5,864 nucleotides of DNA from Thermoplasmatales archaeon (lineage in GTDB: Archaea > Thermoplasmatota > JASEFT01 > JAUWIS01), in the NCBI GenBank assembly GCA_030019485.1, contig JASEEW010000116.1, positions 1-5,864 of the forward strand, read 5' to 3'. Shown here one piece after another: positions 1-5,770 of this stretch. A model generated the notes under the pieces. The model had not been told where the DNA came from. It ran no database searches and saw only the letters and a list, made by a program, of their open reading frames with translations. A program made the position numbers and the translations under genes. Each line of letters begins with the position of its first letter. Position 1 is the first letter of the stretch.

Positions 1-728
1 CCAGCAGTTGTTGGACTCAAACTATAACCTGTAATCGTTGGATTGGATAATGTGATAGCCTCTAAATATATCTCATCTAAATATGCACCTTCATAAGTCA
101 CACTACTATCACTGCTAAAACGAAACTTTACACCAGTAGCAGATACAGGCACTGAGATAGAGTCATAAACCCATCCATTACTACCATAATTCCCACTATA
201 TGATTTTGCTGTTTGCCATTGACTGCTAGCATAATACAATACCTCCAGCTTGTCACAGTACGCTTCACAATCTAGCCAATAATGATATTTCAATGTAGCA
301 GAAGAATAACCACTGATATCGAATGTTCTCCACATAACTGAAATCATATTGTTGTCATACTTGTGATTTGCACCAGTATCTCCTACGTCAGCACAGTATC
401 CGCTCCAACTACCAGCATATGCTCTGTAACTGTTATCCCCCCAATAATCGTATCCACTGTTAGAATCTGAATCTCCAACGTTCCAACTCCCAGGCCATGC
501 ACCCTCAAAGTTTTCATAGAAGATCGTTGTGGTGCCTTTGTCTCCTTTGCTTATGAAATTGCTGGACGCATTTTGTTCTTTGTCAGTCGTTGCATCTTTC
601 GTAGTCTGCCCAATAACATCAGTTACTGGAGTGCAAACAAAAACCCAAATAATCACTAACACGATTATTTTACTCCAAATATTCCTGCCTCTATAAGGTC
701 TCCCCCTAAATTCCCATTTTTTTGTCAT
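1..728 (-). CDS. Secreted or surface-anchored protein with jelly-roll/MAM-like domain, N-terminal 242 residues only
   Basis: The minus-strand frame is open from the ATG at 728 to the left edge, so the C-terminus lies outside the window. Residues 1-20 are rich in Lys/Arg. Residues 21-40 are strongly hydrophobic (IIVLVIIWVFV) and look like a signal peptide or membrane anchor, with possible cleavage near VIG-Q at 38-41. A Thr/Asn/Lys-rich linker follows. From about residue 69 comes a beta-rich domain opening with FYENFEGAWPGSW, then YWGDNSYRA, and ending near residue 225 with GAYLDEIYLE. This layout is typical of MAM/ConA-like jelly-roll modules in archaeal and bacterial exoproteins, including the C-terminal part of immune-inhibitor-A-type proteases. 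Cys112, Cys154 and Cys158 could form disulfides or bind metal. The last visible residues, PTITGYSLSPTTA, look like the start of an Ig-like repeat. A GGGG sequence (738-741) lies nine bases before the ATG. The gene follows the small AbrB gene by 43 bases and is probably in its operon. The true function depends on the unseen part. Confidence 0.8.
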   Translation of the reverse strand, partial: MTKKWEFRGRPYRGRNIWSKIIVLVIIWVFVCTPVTDVIGQTTKDATTDKEQNASSNFISKGDKGTTTIFYENFEGAWPGSWNVGDSDSNSGYDYWGDNSYRAYAGSWSGYCADVGDTGANHKYDNNMISVMWRTFDISGYSSATLKYHYWLDCEAYCDKLEVLYYASSQWQTAKSYSGNYGSNGWVYDSISVPVSATGVKFRFSSDSSVTYEGAYLDEIYLEAITLSNPTITGYSLSPTTA

Positions 729-771
729 GCTTATTTTCCCCTTTATGTATCCCAATACTTATCTTCCTCTT

Positions 772-933
772 TTACTTTCCGTTTTCTCTCAGCACAACAG
801 ATCCTTTCTCATGCTCCAATACCTCTAGTTCTGTTCCTTTTCCCCATTGTTTAAACTCTGCAATTTGCTTTGGTATAGTTACCCAAAATTGTCCTGTTGT
901 GGGATTTTTTTGGATTTTTACCAATCTTATCAC
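772..933 (-). CDS. Minimal SpoVT/AbrB-fold DNA-binding protein (53 aa)
   Basis: This short minus-strand gene reads MIRLVKIQKNPTTGQFWVTI from its start, then PKQIAEFKQWGKGTELEVLE, and ends VVLRENGK before TAA at 772-774. The signature is the swapped-hairpin AbrB pattern: a beta strand, a Gly turn at 14, VTIPKQIA at 18-25, WGKGTELEV at 30-38, and a final VVLRE strand at 46-50. Proteins with this single domain dimerise and bind DNA as transcription regulators or as antitoxins. The reading frame is closed upstream by TAA at 961-963, and no ATG lies between, so the start must be GTG (931-933) or the adjacent TTG (934-936). A TATA box at 958-965 places transcription start almost at these codons, which implies a leaderless mRNA. 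GTG is preferred as the commoner codon, although spacing at the other promoters here fits TTG slightly better. No toxin gene is adjacent; the next gene encodes the secreted protein, which this regulator may control. Confidence 0.8.
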   Translation of the reverse strand: MIRLVKIQKNPTTGQFWVTIPKQIAEFKQWGKGTELEVLEHEKGSVVLRENGK

Positions 934-957
934 CAATGGTAGATATAAGATTATGAG

Positions 958-971
958 TATTTAAACTTTCC
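958..971 (-). promoter_or_regulatory. Archaeal promoter (BRE + TATA box) for the AbrB gene
   Basis: Read on the minus strand, GGAAAG (971-966) is followed by TTTAAATA (965-958). This is close to the classic archaeal BRE plus TATA arrangement. The box ends 24 bases before the GTG start and 21 before the TTG, so the predicted transcript has essentially no leader. Confidence 0.7.
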
Positions 972-1014
972 TTATAGTTGAATGACTTGATATGTTTTAG
1001 GCGGCATCATAATT

Positions 1015-1029
1015 CATAAGTTTTAATTA
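1015..1029 (+). promoter_or_regulatory. Archaeal promoter for the YfcE-type phosphoesterase gene
   Basis: CATAAG (1015-1020) followed by TTTTAATTA (1021-1029) has its box end 21 bases before the ATG at 1051. No Shine-Dalgarno sequence precedes that ATG, so the gene is predicted to be leaderless. The box lies about 56 bases from the divergent AbrB box, so the two promoters could influence each other. Confidence 0.6.
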
Positions 1030-1050
1030 TCATCAACCTAATATTCTTTT

Positions 1051-1722
1051 ATGAAACTCGGCATCATCGCAGATGTTCACTCAAACCTGATTGCGCTTAA
1101 AAAGGTTTTGTCAGAGTTAAAGGATGTTGAGATGATTATTCATGCCGGTGATGTTGTGGGCTATAATCCTTATCCAAATGAAGTCATCCAGGTTTTCAGG
1201 GAGAAAGGCATTTTCTCCATACTTGGAAACCATGACAGGGCAGTAATAACTGGTGATACATCTAATTTTAACCCTGTTGCTGCTGAGGCTGTTTGCTGGA
1301 CAAGAAATGCTCTGTCTGATGAAAACATTTCTTTTCTTAAATCATTGAAAAAAAGGGAGAAAATAAAAATTGGAAAAACAAGCATCGCAGTTATCCACGG
1401 CTCGCCCTGGGATGATGATGAATATGTTTATGAAAATGGGCTGTCAAAAAAATTTTTGGATGAGGTGAATGCTGAAATACTTGTTTATGGTCACACCCAT
1501 GTTCCCTGTTTAAAAAGATTTGAGAACGGCATAATCATCAACCCCGGCTCTGCTGGTCAGCCAAGGGATAAAAACCCGAAGGCATGTTTTTGTATTTTAG
1601 ACCTGGATAAAAAATCTGCTGAGATGAAAAGAATGGATTATGATATAAATACAGTCATGCAGAAAATAATAGAATGCAAACTCCCGGACATTCTGGCTTA
1701 CAGATTAACCCTTGGTGAATAA
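1051..1722 (+). CDS. YfcE/Metallophos_2-type metallophosphoesterase
   Basis: This is a complete 223-residue calcineurin-like phosphoesterase with every metal-site motif. They are ADVHSN (Asp8, His10), GDVVGY (Asp34), GNHD (Asn60, His61, Asp62), IHGSPWDD (His116), YGHTH (His148, His150) and INPGSAGQPRD (164-173). The family binds two metal ions, often Mn or Ni, and hydrolyses phosphodiesters or phosphomonoesters in the cytoplasm. The GYNPYPNEV extension and the AAEAVCWTRNALS segment (77-89) place it with the roughly 220-250-residue subgroup rather than the shorter 160-180-residue YfcE/MJ0936 core. The physiological substrate is unknown. There is no signal peptide. The ATG is fixed by the leaderless promoter and by the DVHSN motif lying eight residues in. 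Its last eight codons overlap the convergent RAM-domain gene. It stands as a single-gene unit. Confidence 0.9.
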   Translation: MKLGIIADVHSNLIALKKVLSELKDVEMIIHAGDVVGYNPYPNEVIQVFREKGIFSILGNHDRAVITGDTSNFNPVAAEAVCWTRNALSDENISFLKSLKKREKIKIGKTSIAVIHGSPWDDDEYVYENGLSKKFLDEVNAEILVYGHTHVPCLKRFENGIIINPGSAGQPRDKNPKACFCILDLDKKSAEMKRMDYDINTVMQKIIECKLPDILAYRLTLGE

Positions 1723-1967
1723 GAAGGCAGTTTGGTGCCTATGAGCGTTTTTGTCTCAGTAACATCCCGTATCTGACGGATTTCCTGCGCAACCGTGCCA
1801 AGAATGTCATCAACGGAATTAGATTCAAGTTCAGCGACAATGTCGTAATCACCTGTTACTATTGTTGCCTTTAAAACCTTTGGAATGTCAAGTATGTCCT
1901 TTAGTGCAAAATCCGTTTTGCCGACCGCTGTTTTTATCAGTACATACGCTGTTATGGGCTCAGCCAT
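1698..1967 (-). CDS. Stand-alone Lrp/AsnC ligand-binding (RAM) domain protein
   Basis: The 89-residue product lacks the N-terminal helix-turn-helix of Lrp/AsnC regulators and consists only of the alpha/beta RAM domain. Strand 1 is ITAYVLIKT (5-13). A helix follows around 19-27, then strands with KATIVTGDYDIVAELE (33-48), a helix at 51-64 (VDDILGTVAQEIRQI), and the closing strand DVTETKTLI. The VTGDYDIVAE motif is a RAM hallmark. Such proteins oligomerise, bind amino acids or similar small ligands, and may act as co-regulators of full-length Lrp proteins; they are common in archaea. The partner and ligand cannot be read here. The ATG at 1967 sits 21 bases from a TATA-like box, so the mRNA is predicted to be leaderless. 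The short Pro/Ser/Tyr-containing tail (LPSYSPRVNL) extends into the 3' end of the phosphoesterase gene. Confidence 0.9.
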   Translation of the reverse strand: MAEPITAYVLIKTAVGKTDFALKDILDIPKVLKATIVTGDYDIVAELESNSVDDILGTVAQEIRQIRDVTETKTLIGTKLPSYSPRVNL

Positions 1968-1988
1968 AAAGGAGTATTTGCTTGTTAC

Positions 1989-2002
1989 TATTAAATCTTT
2001 TT
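1989..2002 (-). promoter_or_regulatory. Archaeal promoter for the RAM-domain gene
   Basis: On the minus strand, AAAAAG (2002-1997) precedes ATTTAATA (1996-1989). The box ends 21 bases before the ATG at 1967, which is leaderless spacing. It faces the divergent promoter at 2013-2026 across about 22 bases. Confidence 0.6.
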
Positions 2003-2012
2003 GTCCTTTTCA

Positions 2013-2026
2013 GCAATGTTTTAATA
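2013..2026 (+). promoter_or_regulatory. Archaeal promoter for the phosphoesterase-helicase operon
   Basis: GCAATG (2013-2018) precedes TTTTAATA (2019-2026). The box ends 19 bases before the first ATG (2046) and 22 before the second (2049). The other promoters here have 21-24 bases, so the second ATG may be the real start. Confidence 0.6.
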
Positions 2027-2045
2027 AGGCAGTGCGTTATTCATC

Positions 2046-2768
2046 ATGATGAACATTTACCCTGTTCACAATGAGCCCGCACTGATGTTTGGCAAAACAC
2101 TAATAATAGCAGACCTGCACATTGGCATAGAGCATGTTTTAAGAAATGCGGGTTTCAATCTTCCATCCCAGAGTAAGAAAATGATGGAAAAAATAATTAC
2201 CATTTGCAAAAAACACAAAATAAGCAGGGCTGTCATTGTGGGTGATGTTAAACACAATATTCCAAATGTCTCATATCAGGAGTTTGATGAAATCCCAGGA
2301 TTTTTTGAGGAACTCCTAAAATTCTGCAGGGTTGATGTTGTGCCAGGAAATCATGATGGGGGAATAAAAAAACTGCTGCCAAAGGATGTAGAAATCCATT
2401 CTCCTAAGGGTTTTATTCTTGAAAATGTGGGTTTTTTTCATGGTCATACACACCCTGATGAGAGTCTGATGAGATGCAGATATGCTGTTATGGGTCACAA
2501 TCATCCTGTAATTGTTTTTAAAGACAAACTTGGATATAGAATTTCAAAACCATGCTGGCTCAGGGGAAAAATGCTTAAAAACAGGGACAGGTACAAAAAT
2601 GCAAACCCTGAGATTATCATAATGCCGTCCTTCAACAAACTGTGCGGAAACCCTGTTAATGAAAAAAAATTTCTGGGACCAGTAGCAAGGTTAATTGACA
2701 TAAAAAACCTGTCCATATATCTGCTAAATGGAGCATTGCTTGGGAAAATAAAGGATGTGGGGTTGTGA
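2046..2768 (+). CDS. Archaeal SbcD/Mre11-related metallophosphoesterase (MJ0037-like, PdeM-like)
   Basis: The 240-residue protein matches the archaeal ICC-like/SbcD-related phosphoesterase family (COG1407). Its two-metal motifs are IADLHIGIE (Asp23, His25), VGDVKHN (Asp67, His70), PGNHDGG (Asn102, His103, Asp104), FHGHTHP (His132, His134, His136) and MGHNHPV (His151, His153). LHIGIE directly after the first Asp is typical of this family and separates it from the YfcE-type enzyme upstream. The bacterial relative PdeM is a DNA-repair phosphodiesterase encoded beside an Lhr-like helicase and a DNA ligase. Here the gene overlaps the Lhr helicase by four bases, so a nuclease or end-processing role with that helicase is a reasonable inference. 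The region after residue 160 is Lys/Arg-rich (RGKMLKNRDRYKN) and could bind nucleic acid. Promoter spacing slightly favours the ATG at 2049, one residue shorter. Confidence 0.88.
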   Translation: MMNIYPVHNEPALMFGKTLIIADLHIGIEHVLRNAGFNLPSQSKKMMEKIITICKKHKISRAVIVGDVKHNIPNVSYQEFDEIPGFFEELLKFCRVDVVPGNHDGGIKKLLPKDVEIHSPKGFILENVGFFHGHTHPDESLMRCRYAVMGHNHPVIVFKDKLGYRISKPCWLRGKMLKNRDRYKNANPEIIIMPSFNKLCGNPVNEKKFLGPVARLIDIKNLSIYLLNGALLGKIKDVGL

Positions 2769-5542
2769 GTGTGTTCAGGTTACTAAACGAAAAAATCCAA
2801 AAAGCATTGGAGGAGAATAACATCATCCAGCCAACAGAAATCCAAAAACTAGCCATACCAAAAATCATAGAAGGCGGGAATGTTTTGCTGATAGCGCCAA
2901 CAGGAATAGGGAAAACAGAAGCAGCCCTCCTGCCTGTTTTTGACTACTTTTTAAGAAGGGAACTAAACTCCGCAACATTAGATTTTAACGTAAAATCTCC
3001 TCTGAAAGACTTTCGGTTGCGGAGTTTACAAAAACCTGTTTCTATTCTTTACATCACACCGCTGAGGTCGCTCAACAGGGACATGCTTAAAAGAACAACT
3101 GATTTTGGTAAAAAACTCGGAATCAATGTTATGGTGAGGCATGGGGACACTCCCATGAAGGAAAGGGTTTACCAGTCAAAGAATCCTCCTGACATGCTCA
3201 TAACAACACCTGAAACACTCCAGATACTCCTCCTTGGTGAAAAACTTAGACAGCATCTGAAAAATGTTAGATGGGTGATTGTTGACGAAATCCATGAATT
3301 GGCAGTCAGTGAAAGGGGTGCGCAGCTTTCTGTTGCACTGGAAAGACTTACTGAGCTTGCGGGTGATTTTCAAAGGATTGGTCTCTCTGCAACAATTGGA
3401 AGTCCTGATAAGGTTGGGAAATTTTTAGCAGGTGTTGGAAGGGATGCGGAGATTTTGAAAGTTTCAACAACAAAAAATATTGAAATAGATGTTGAAAGCC
3501 CAGCAACAAAAAAGATGGATAAGGAAATAGCGGATAAAACATCCTCAACCCTGCCCACAGCATCCTGCATAAGAAGATGCAGGGAGGTTATTGAAAAACA
3601 TAGTTCAACACTGTTTTTTGTTAACACGCGGGATACTGCGGAATCGCTTGCAGCAAGATTTAGGCTGTGGGATGAAAAATTTTCTGTGGGCATCCATCAC
3701 GGCTCACTATCAAAAAATGTTAGAATAAAAATGGAGGATGATTTCAAGAATGAAAAAATAAAATCCTTGATATGCACATCTTCTTTGGAGCTCGGTATTG
3801 ATATTGGCTCTGCTGATTTTACGCTTCAGTACAATTCGCCGAGGCAGGTCACGCGCCTTGTTCAAAGGGTGGGCAGAAGCGGCCACAGAATAGGTGAAAC
3901 TTCAAAAGGCAAAATAATAGCAACTGACCCTGATGATATTGCTGAAAGTGCTGTGATTGCAAAAAAGGCATTGAGCAATGAGCTTGAGGAAATAAAACTC
4001 AGGGAGTCGCCATTGTGTGTTCTTGCAAACCAGATTGTGGGTTTTGCAATGAAAGAAAAACGCAGCATTGATGACACAATCAAAACCATTAAAAGGGCGT
4101 ATCCTTTCAGAAATCTTGATAAAAAAACATTCATCTCTGTTTTAAATCAGCTGAAAGAGGAAAGGATTATCTGGTTTGATAACAATTTTTTTGGTAAAAG
4201 GAAAAATGCTATTGATTATTTTTATGAGAACATATCAATGATACCTGATGAAAAAAACTACAGGGTCATGGATATATCATCAAGGAATTTTGTAGGCATA
4301 CTTGATGAGAGATTTGTTGCAAACTACATAAATGAGGATGCAACATTCATTATGAAGGGTGTTTCCTGGAAGGTTGTTGAGATAAAAGATGATGTAATAA
4401 ATGTTGAGCAAATATCAGAGATAGGTGAAATACCATCCTGGATTGGTGAGGAGCTCCCTGTACCCTTTGAGGTAGCAGTTGAAGTTGGTAAACTGAGAAG
4501 ACAGTTCGGTAAAATTGAAAAAGACTATCCTGCAAGCCAGGAAACAATGAAAATATTTTCTGATTACATAAAAAAACAAACACCTGTACCAAATGACAGA
4601 CTCATTACAATAGAGAACGGTAAAAACATTATTATAATCAACGCGTGCTTTGGTTCAAAGGTCAACGAAACAATAGCAAGAATATTATCCTCGCTAATTA
4701 CTGCAAAAACAGGCTCATCTATTTCTATTCAGACAGGCCCCTACAGGATAATCCTTGAAACATCCACCCGTATTAAACCTGAAATCGTAAAAAAATATCT
4801 GCTTGAAACAAAACTTGAAACTGTTGAAGAAATTTTGAGAATTGTTTTAAAAAACTCCTCATATCTCAAATATCAAATGCTGTATGTTGCAAAAAAATTT
4901 GGTATGGTAAGGAAGGATGCGGACTACAGCATATTCGGGATGCATAAACTGATAGAACTTCTGAGAGACACAGTAATCTATGATGAGGCAATAAACAGGA
5001 TTATACATGAAAAAATGGATGTTGAGAAAACAAAAAAAATTTTAGAACTTATTCAGAACAAAAAAATTGATGTTCAGCTCACAGAAATAACACCAATAGG
5101 TCTTGCCGGGATAGAAAAAAGAAAGGAACTCATAGGGCCCGAACTAGCAGACAGGGAAGTTTTGCTTGCATTGAAAAAAAGACTTGAGAACGAGTACACA
5201 GTACTTCTATGCCTGTCATGCAGGCATCACAGGAAAACAGGAATAAAAAATGTTGAAGATTTTAGATGCCCAATCTGCAACTCTGTTCTTGTTGCGTCAA
5301 TAAATGAAAAAACTGTTCGGAATTTCGGAAAATTTTCTGAAAAAGAAATAAAAAAAATCAGGAAAAACGCAAACCTTATTCTCTCCCATGGTAAAAAGGC
5401 ATTGCTCTGCCTTGCAGGAAGAGGCATAGGTGTTGACACAGCATCAAGAATACTGAGAAAAAGGTATGAAACGGAGGAGGAATTCCTGAGAGATATACTT
5501 TCTGCTGAGATTAATTATGCAAGGACAAAGCGCTTCTGGTAA
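2765..5542 (+). CDS. lhr: Lhr-family superfamily 2 ATP-dependent DNA helicase
   Basis: The 925-residue protein has the complete Lhr core. Motifs in order are the Q motif PTEIQKLAIP (23-32), Walker A APTGIGKTEAA (44-54), motif Ia TPLRSLNRD (98-106), TTPETLQILL (147-156), DEIH (174-177), SAT (208-210), motif IV FFVNTRDTAE (284-293), HHGSLS (311-316), motif V TSSLELGIDIG (338-348) and motif VI QRVGRSGHRIG (367-377). A winged-helix region, then a beta-barrel starting near residue 498 (YRVMDISSRNFVGILDERF), make up the Lhr C-terminal half. Near the end are four cysteines (816/819 and 835/838), a probable zinc site, and a LAGRGIG turn (883-889) resembling a helix-hairpin-helix. Lhr enzymes move 3'-5' on single-stranded DNA and unwind branched or RNA:DNA duplexes in repair. 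The start is GTG at 2765, inside GTGA shared with the upstream stop, so translation is probably coupled. Residues 67-88 are encoded by a palindromic repeat. Confidence 0.95.
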   Translation: MSVFRLLNEKIQKALEENNIIQPTEIQKLAIPKIIEGGNVLLIAPTGIGKTEAALLPVFDYFLRRELNSATLDFNVKSPLKDFRLRSLQKPVSILYITPLRSLNRDMLKRTTDFGKKLGINVMVRHGDTPMKERVYQSKNPPDMLITTPETLQILLLGEKLRQHLKNVRWVIVDEIHELAVSERGAQLSVALERLTELAGDFQRIGLSATIGSPDKVGKFLAGVGRDAEILKVSTTKNIEIDVESPATKKMDKEIADKTSSTLPTASCIRRCREVIEKHSSTLFFVNTRDTAESLAARFRLWDEKFSVGIHHGSLSKNVRIKMEDDFKNEKIKSLICTSSLELGIDIGSADFTLQYNSPRQVTRLVQRVGRSGHRIGETSKGKIIATDPDDIAESAVIAKKALSNELEEIKLRESPLCVLANQIVGFAMKEKRSIDDTIKTIKRAYPFRNLDKKTFISVLNQLKEERIIWFDNNFFGKRKNAIDYFYENISMIPDEKNYRVMDISSRNFVGILDERFVANYINEDATFIMKGVSWKVVEIKDDVINVEQISEIGEIPSWIGEELPVPFEVAVEVGKLRRQFGKIEKDYPASQETMKIFSDYIKKQTPVPNDRLITIENGKNIIIINACFGSKVNETIARILSSLITAKTGSSISIQTGPYRIILETSTRIKPEIVKKYLLETKLETVEEILRIVLKNSSYLKYQMLYVAKKFGMVRKDADYSIFGMHKLIELLRDTVIYDEAINRIIHEKMDVEKTKKILELIQNKKIDVQLTEITPIGLAGIEKRKELIGPELADREVLLALKKRLENEYTVLLCLSCRHHRKTGIKNVEDFRCPICNSVLVASINEKTVRNFGKFSEKEIKKIRKNANLILSHGKKALLCLAGRGIGVDTASRILRKRYETEEEFLRDILSAEINYARTKRFW
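2964..3028. repeat. Nested palindromic element inside the lhr coding sequence
   Basis: Two perfect 13-base inverted arms, TAAACTCCGCAAC (2964-2976) and GTTGCGGAGTTTA (3016-3028), enclose two smaller hairpins. These are AGATTTTA/TAAAATCT (2980-2987 and 2991-2998, 3-base loop) and GAAAG/CTTTC (3004-3008 and 3010-3014). The 65-base unit folds as a cloverleaf-like three-way junction in DNA or RNA. It is read through in frame and encodes residues 67-88 of the helicase (LNSATLDFN then VKSPLKDFRLRSL), between motifs I and Ia. Many Lhr proteins run more directly through this stretch. Two CGG Arg codons in three (84, 86) contrast with the usual AGA/AGG of the gene. It resembles protein-embedded palindromic elements such as the Rickettsia RPE class. 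The palindrome is certain; mobility is inferred. Confidence 0.8.
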
Positions 5543-5545
5543 GCC

Positions 5546-5576
5546 CTTTCTCTTTTCTTAAAAAGAAAAGAGAAAG
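5546..5576. repeat. Perfect 14-bp inverted repeat just after lhr
   Basis: CTTTCTCTTTTCTT (5546-5559) and AAGAAAAGAGAAAG (5563-5576) are exact reverse complements separated by AAA. The hairpin begins three bases after the lhr stop. One arm is pure pyrimidine and the other pure purine. It could protect the mRNA 3' end or contribute to termination, but no long T-run follows on the plus strand, so it is not called a simple terminator. A second purine tract (5585-5600) could compete for part of the pyrimidine arm. Confidence 0.75.
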
Positions 5577-5600
5577 CGACTTGCGGAAAGAGAAAAGAAG

Positions 5601-5622
5601 CAAGGGTTCTAAAGAACCCTTG
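5601..5622. repeat. 10-bp hairpin downstream of lhr, possible 3'-end or terminator element
   Basis: CAAGGGTTCT (5601-5610) and AGAACCCTTG (5613-5622) pair perfectly over ten base pairs with an AA loop. A T-containing stretch (TATTTT, 5632-5637) lies about ten bases downstream, so it may help end the lhr transcript. Together with the hairpin 25 bases upstream, it fills the gap before the next transcription unit. Confidence 0.65.
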
Positions 5623-5628
5623 AAAGCA

Positions 5629-5652
5629 AAATATTTTAACAATGTTTAAATG
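5629..5652 (+). promoter_or_regulatory. Candidate archaeal promoter for the right-end small gene and zinc-ribbon gene
   Basis: Two A/T boxes lie here: TATTTTAA (5632-5639) and TTTAAATG (5645-5652). From the first, transcription would start near 5661, leaving a short leader that includes the Shine-Dalgarno sequence at 5674. From the second it would start around 5675 and damage that sequence. The first is therefore preferred, although the second looks more like the other boxes in the window. Confidence 0.4.
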
Positions 5653-5673
5653 CTCAGATGCACATTCATATCT

Positions 5674-5680
5674 GAGGTGA
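5674..5680 (+). promoter_or_regulatory. Strong Shine-Dalgarno sequence for the 23-codon gene
   Basis: GAGGTGA is fully complementary to the conserved 16S rRNA 3' end and lies six bases before the ATG at 5687. It is the strongest ribosome-binding site in the window and is the main reason to call the tiny frame after it a gene. Confidence 0.7.
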
Positions 5681-5686
5681 AAAATC

Positions 5687-5758
5687 ATGGTTTGCAAAGA
5701 GAAAGGCTGCTGTTCGAAAAAGAAAGCAAAATCCGGAAAAAAACACAAAAAGAAATAA
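5687..5758 (+). CDS. Tiny Cys/Lys-rich protein (23 aa), function unknown
   Basis: The frame begins MVCKEKGCCSKKK and ends GKKHKKK before TAA at 5756-5758. It holds three cysteines (3, 8, 9), one histidine (20) and twelve lysines, so the product would be very basic. It has no hydrophobic segment. The Cys residues could bind a metal, and the Lys tail could bind nucleic acid or the ribosome; neither is shown. Evidence for reality is the full-strength Shine-Dalgarno sequence at ideal spacing, a promoter-like region upstream, and the next gene starting twelve bases after the stop as in an operon. I do not recognise a family. It could instead be a leader peptide controlling the zinc-ribbon gene. 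Confidence 0.6.
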   Translation: MVCKEKGCCSKKKAKSGKKHKKK

Positions 5759-5770
5759 GGCAATTCAGGT

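Noticed and set aside
722..964. Plus-strand 80-codon frame rich in Phe/Leu/Ser
   Set aside because: It lies opposite the AbrB gene and its leader. The AbrB frame has a recognisable domain and promoter, while this frame shows no family signature and no promoter.
1008..1030. Short ATAATT...AATTAT inverted repeat over the phosphoesterase promoter, possible operator
   Set aside because: The arms are only six A/T bases in very A/T-rich DNA, and one arm is part of the TATA box; chance is a sufficient explanation.
3370..3693. Minus-strand 107-codon frame inside lhr
   Set aside because: It is antisense to helicase motifs III-IV, which are strongly constrained. Its composition is that of an antisense shadow, with no start signals or domain.
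5546..5576. Classic intrinsic terminator
   Set aside because: The stem is A/T-rich and is followed by GCGACTTGC rather than a run of T on the transcribed strand, so it is listed as an inverted repeat only.
5515..5763. Minus-strand 82-codon Phe-rich frame over the lhr 3' end
   Set aside because: It runs through both hairpins and opposite the 23-codon gene. Its Phe/Leu runs are just the complement of A-rich DNA.
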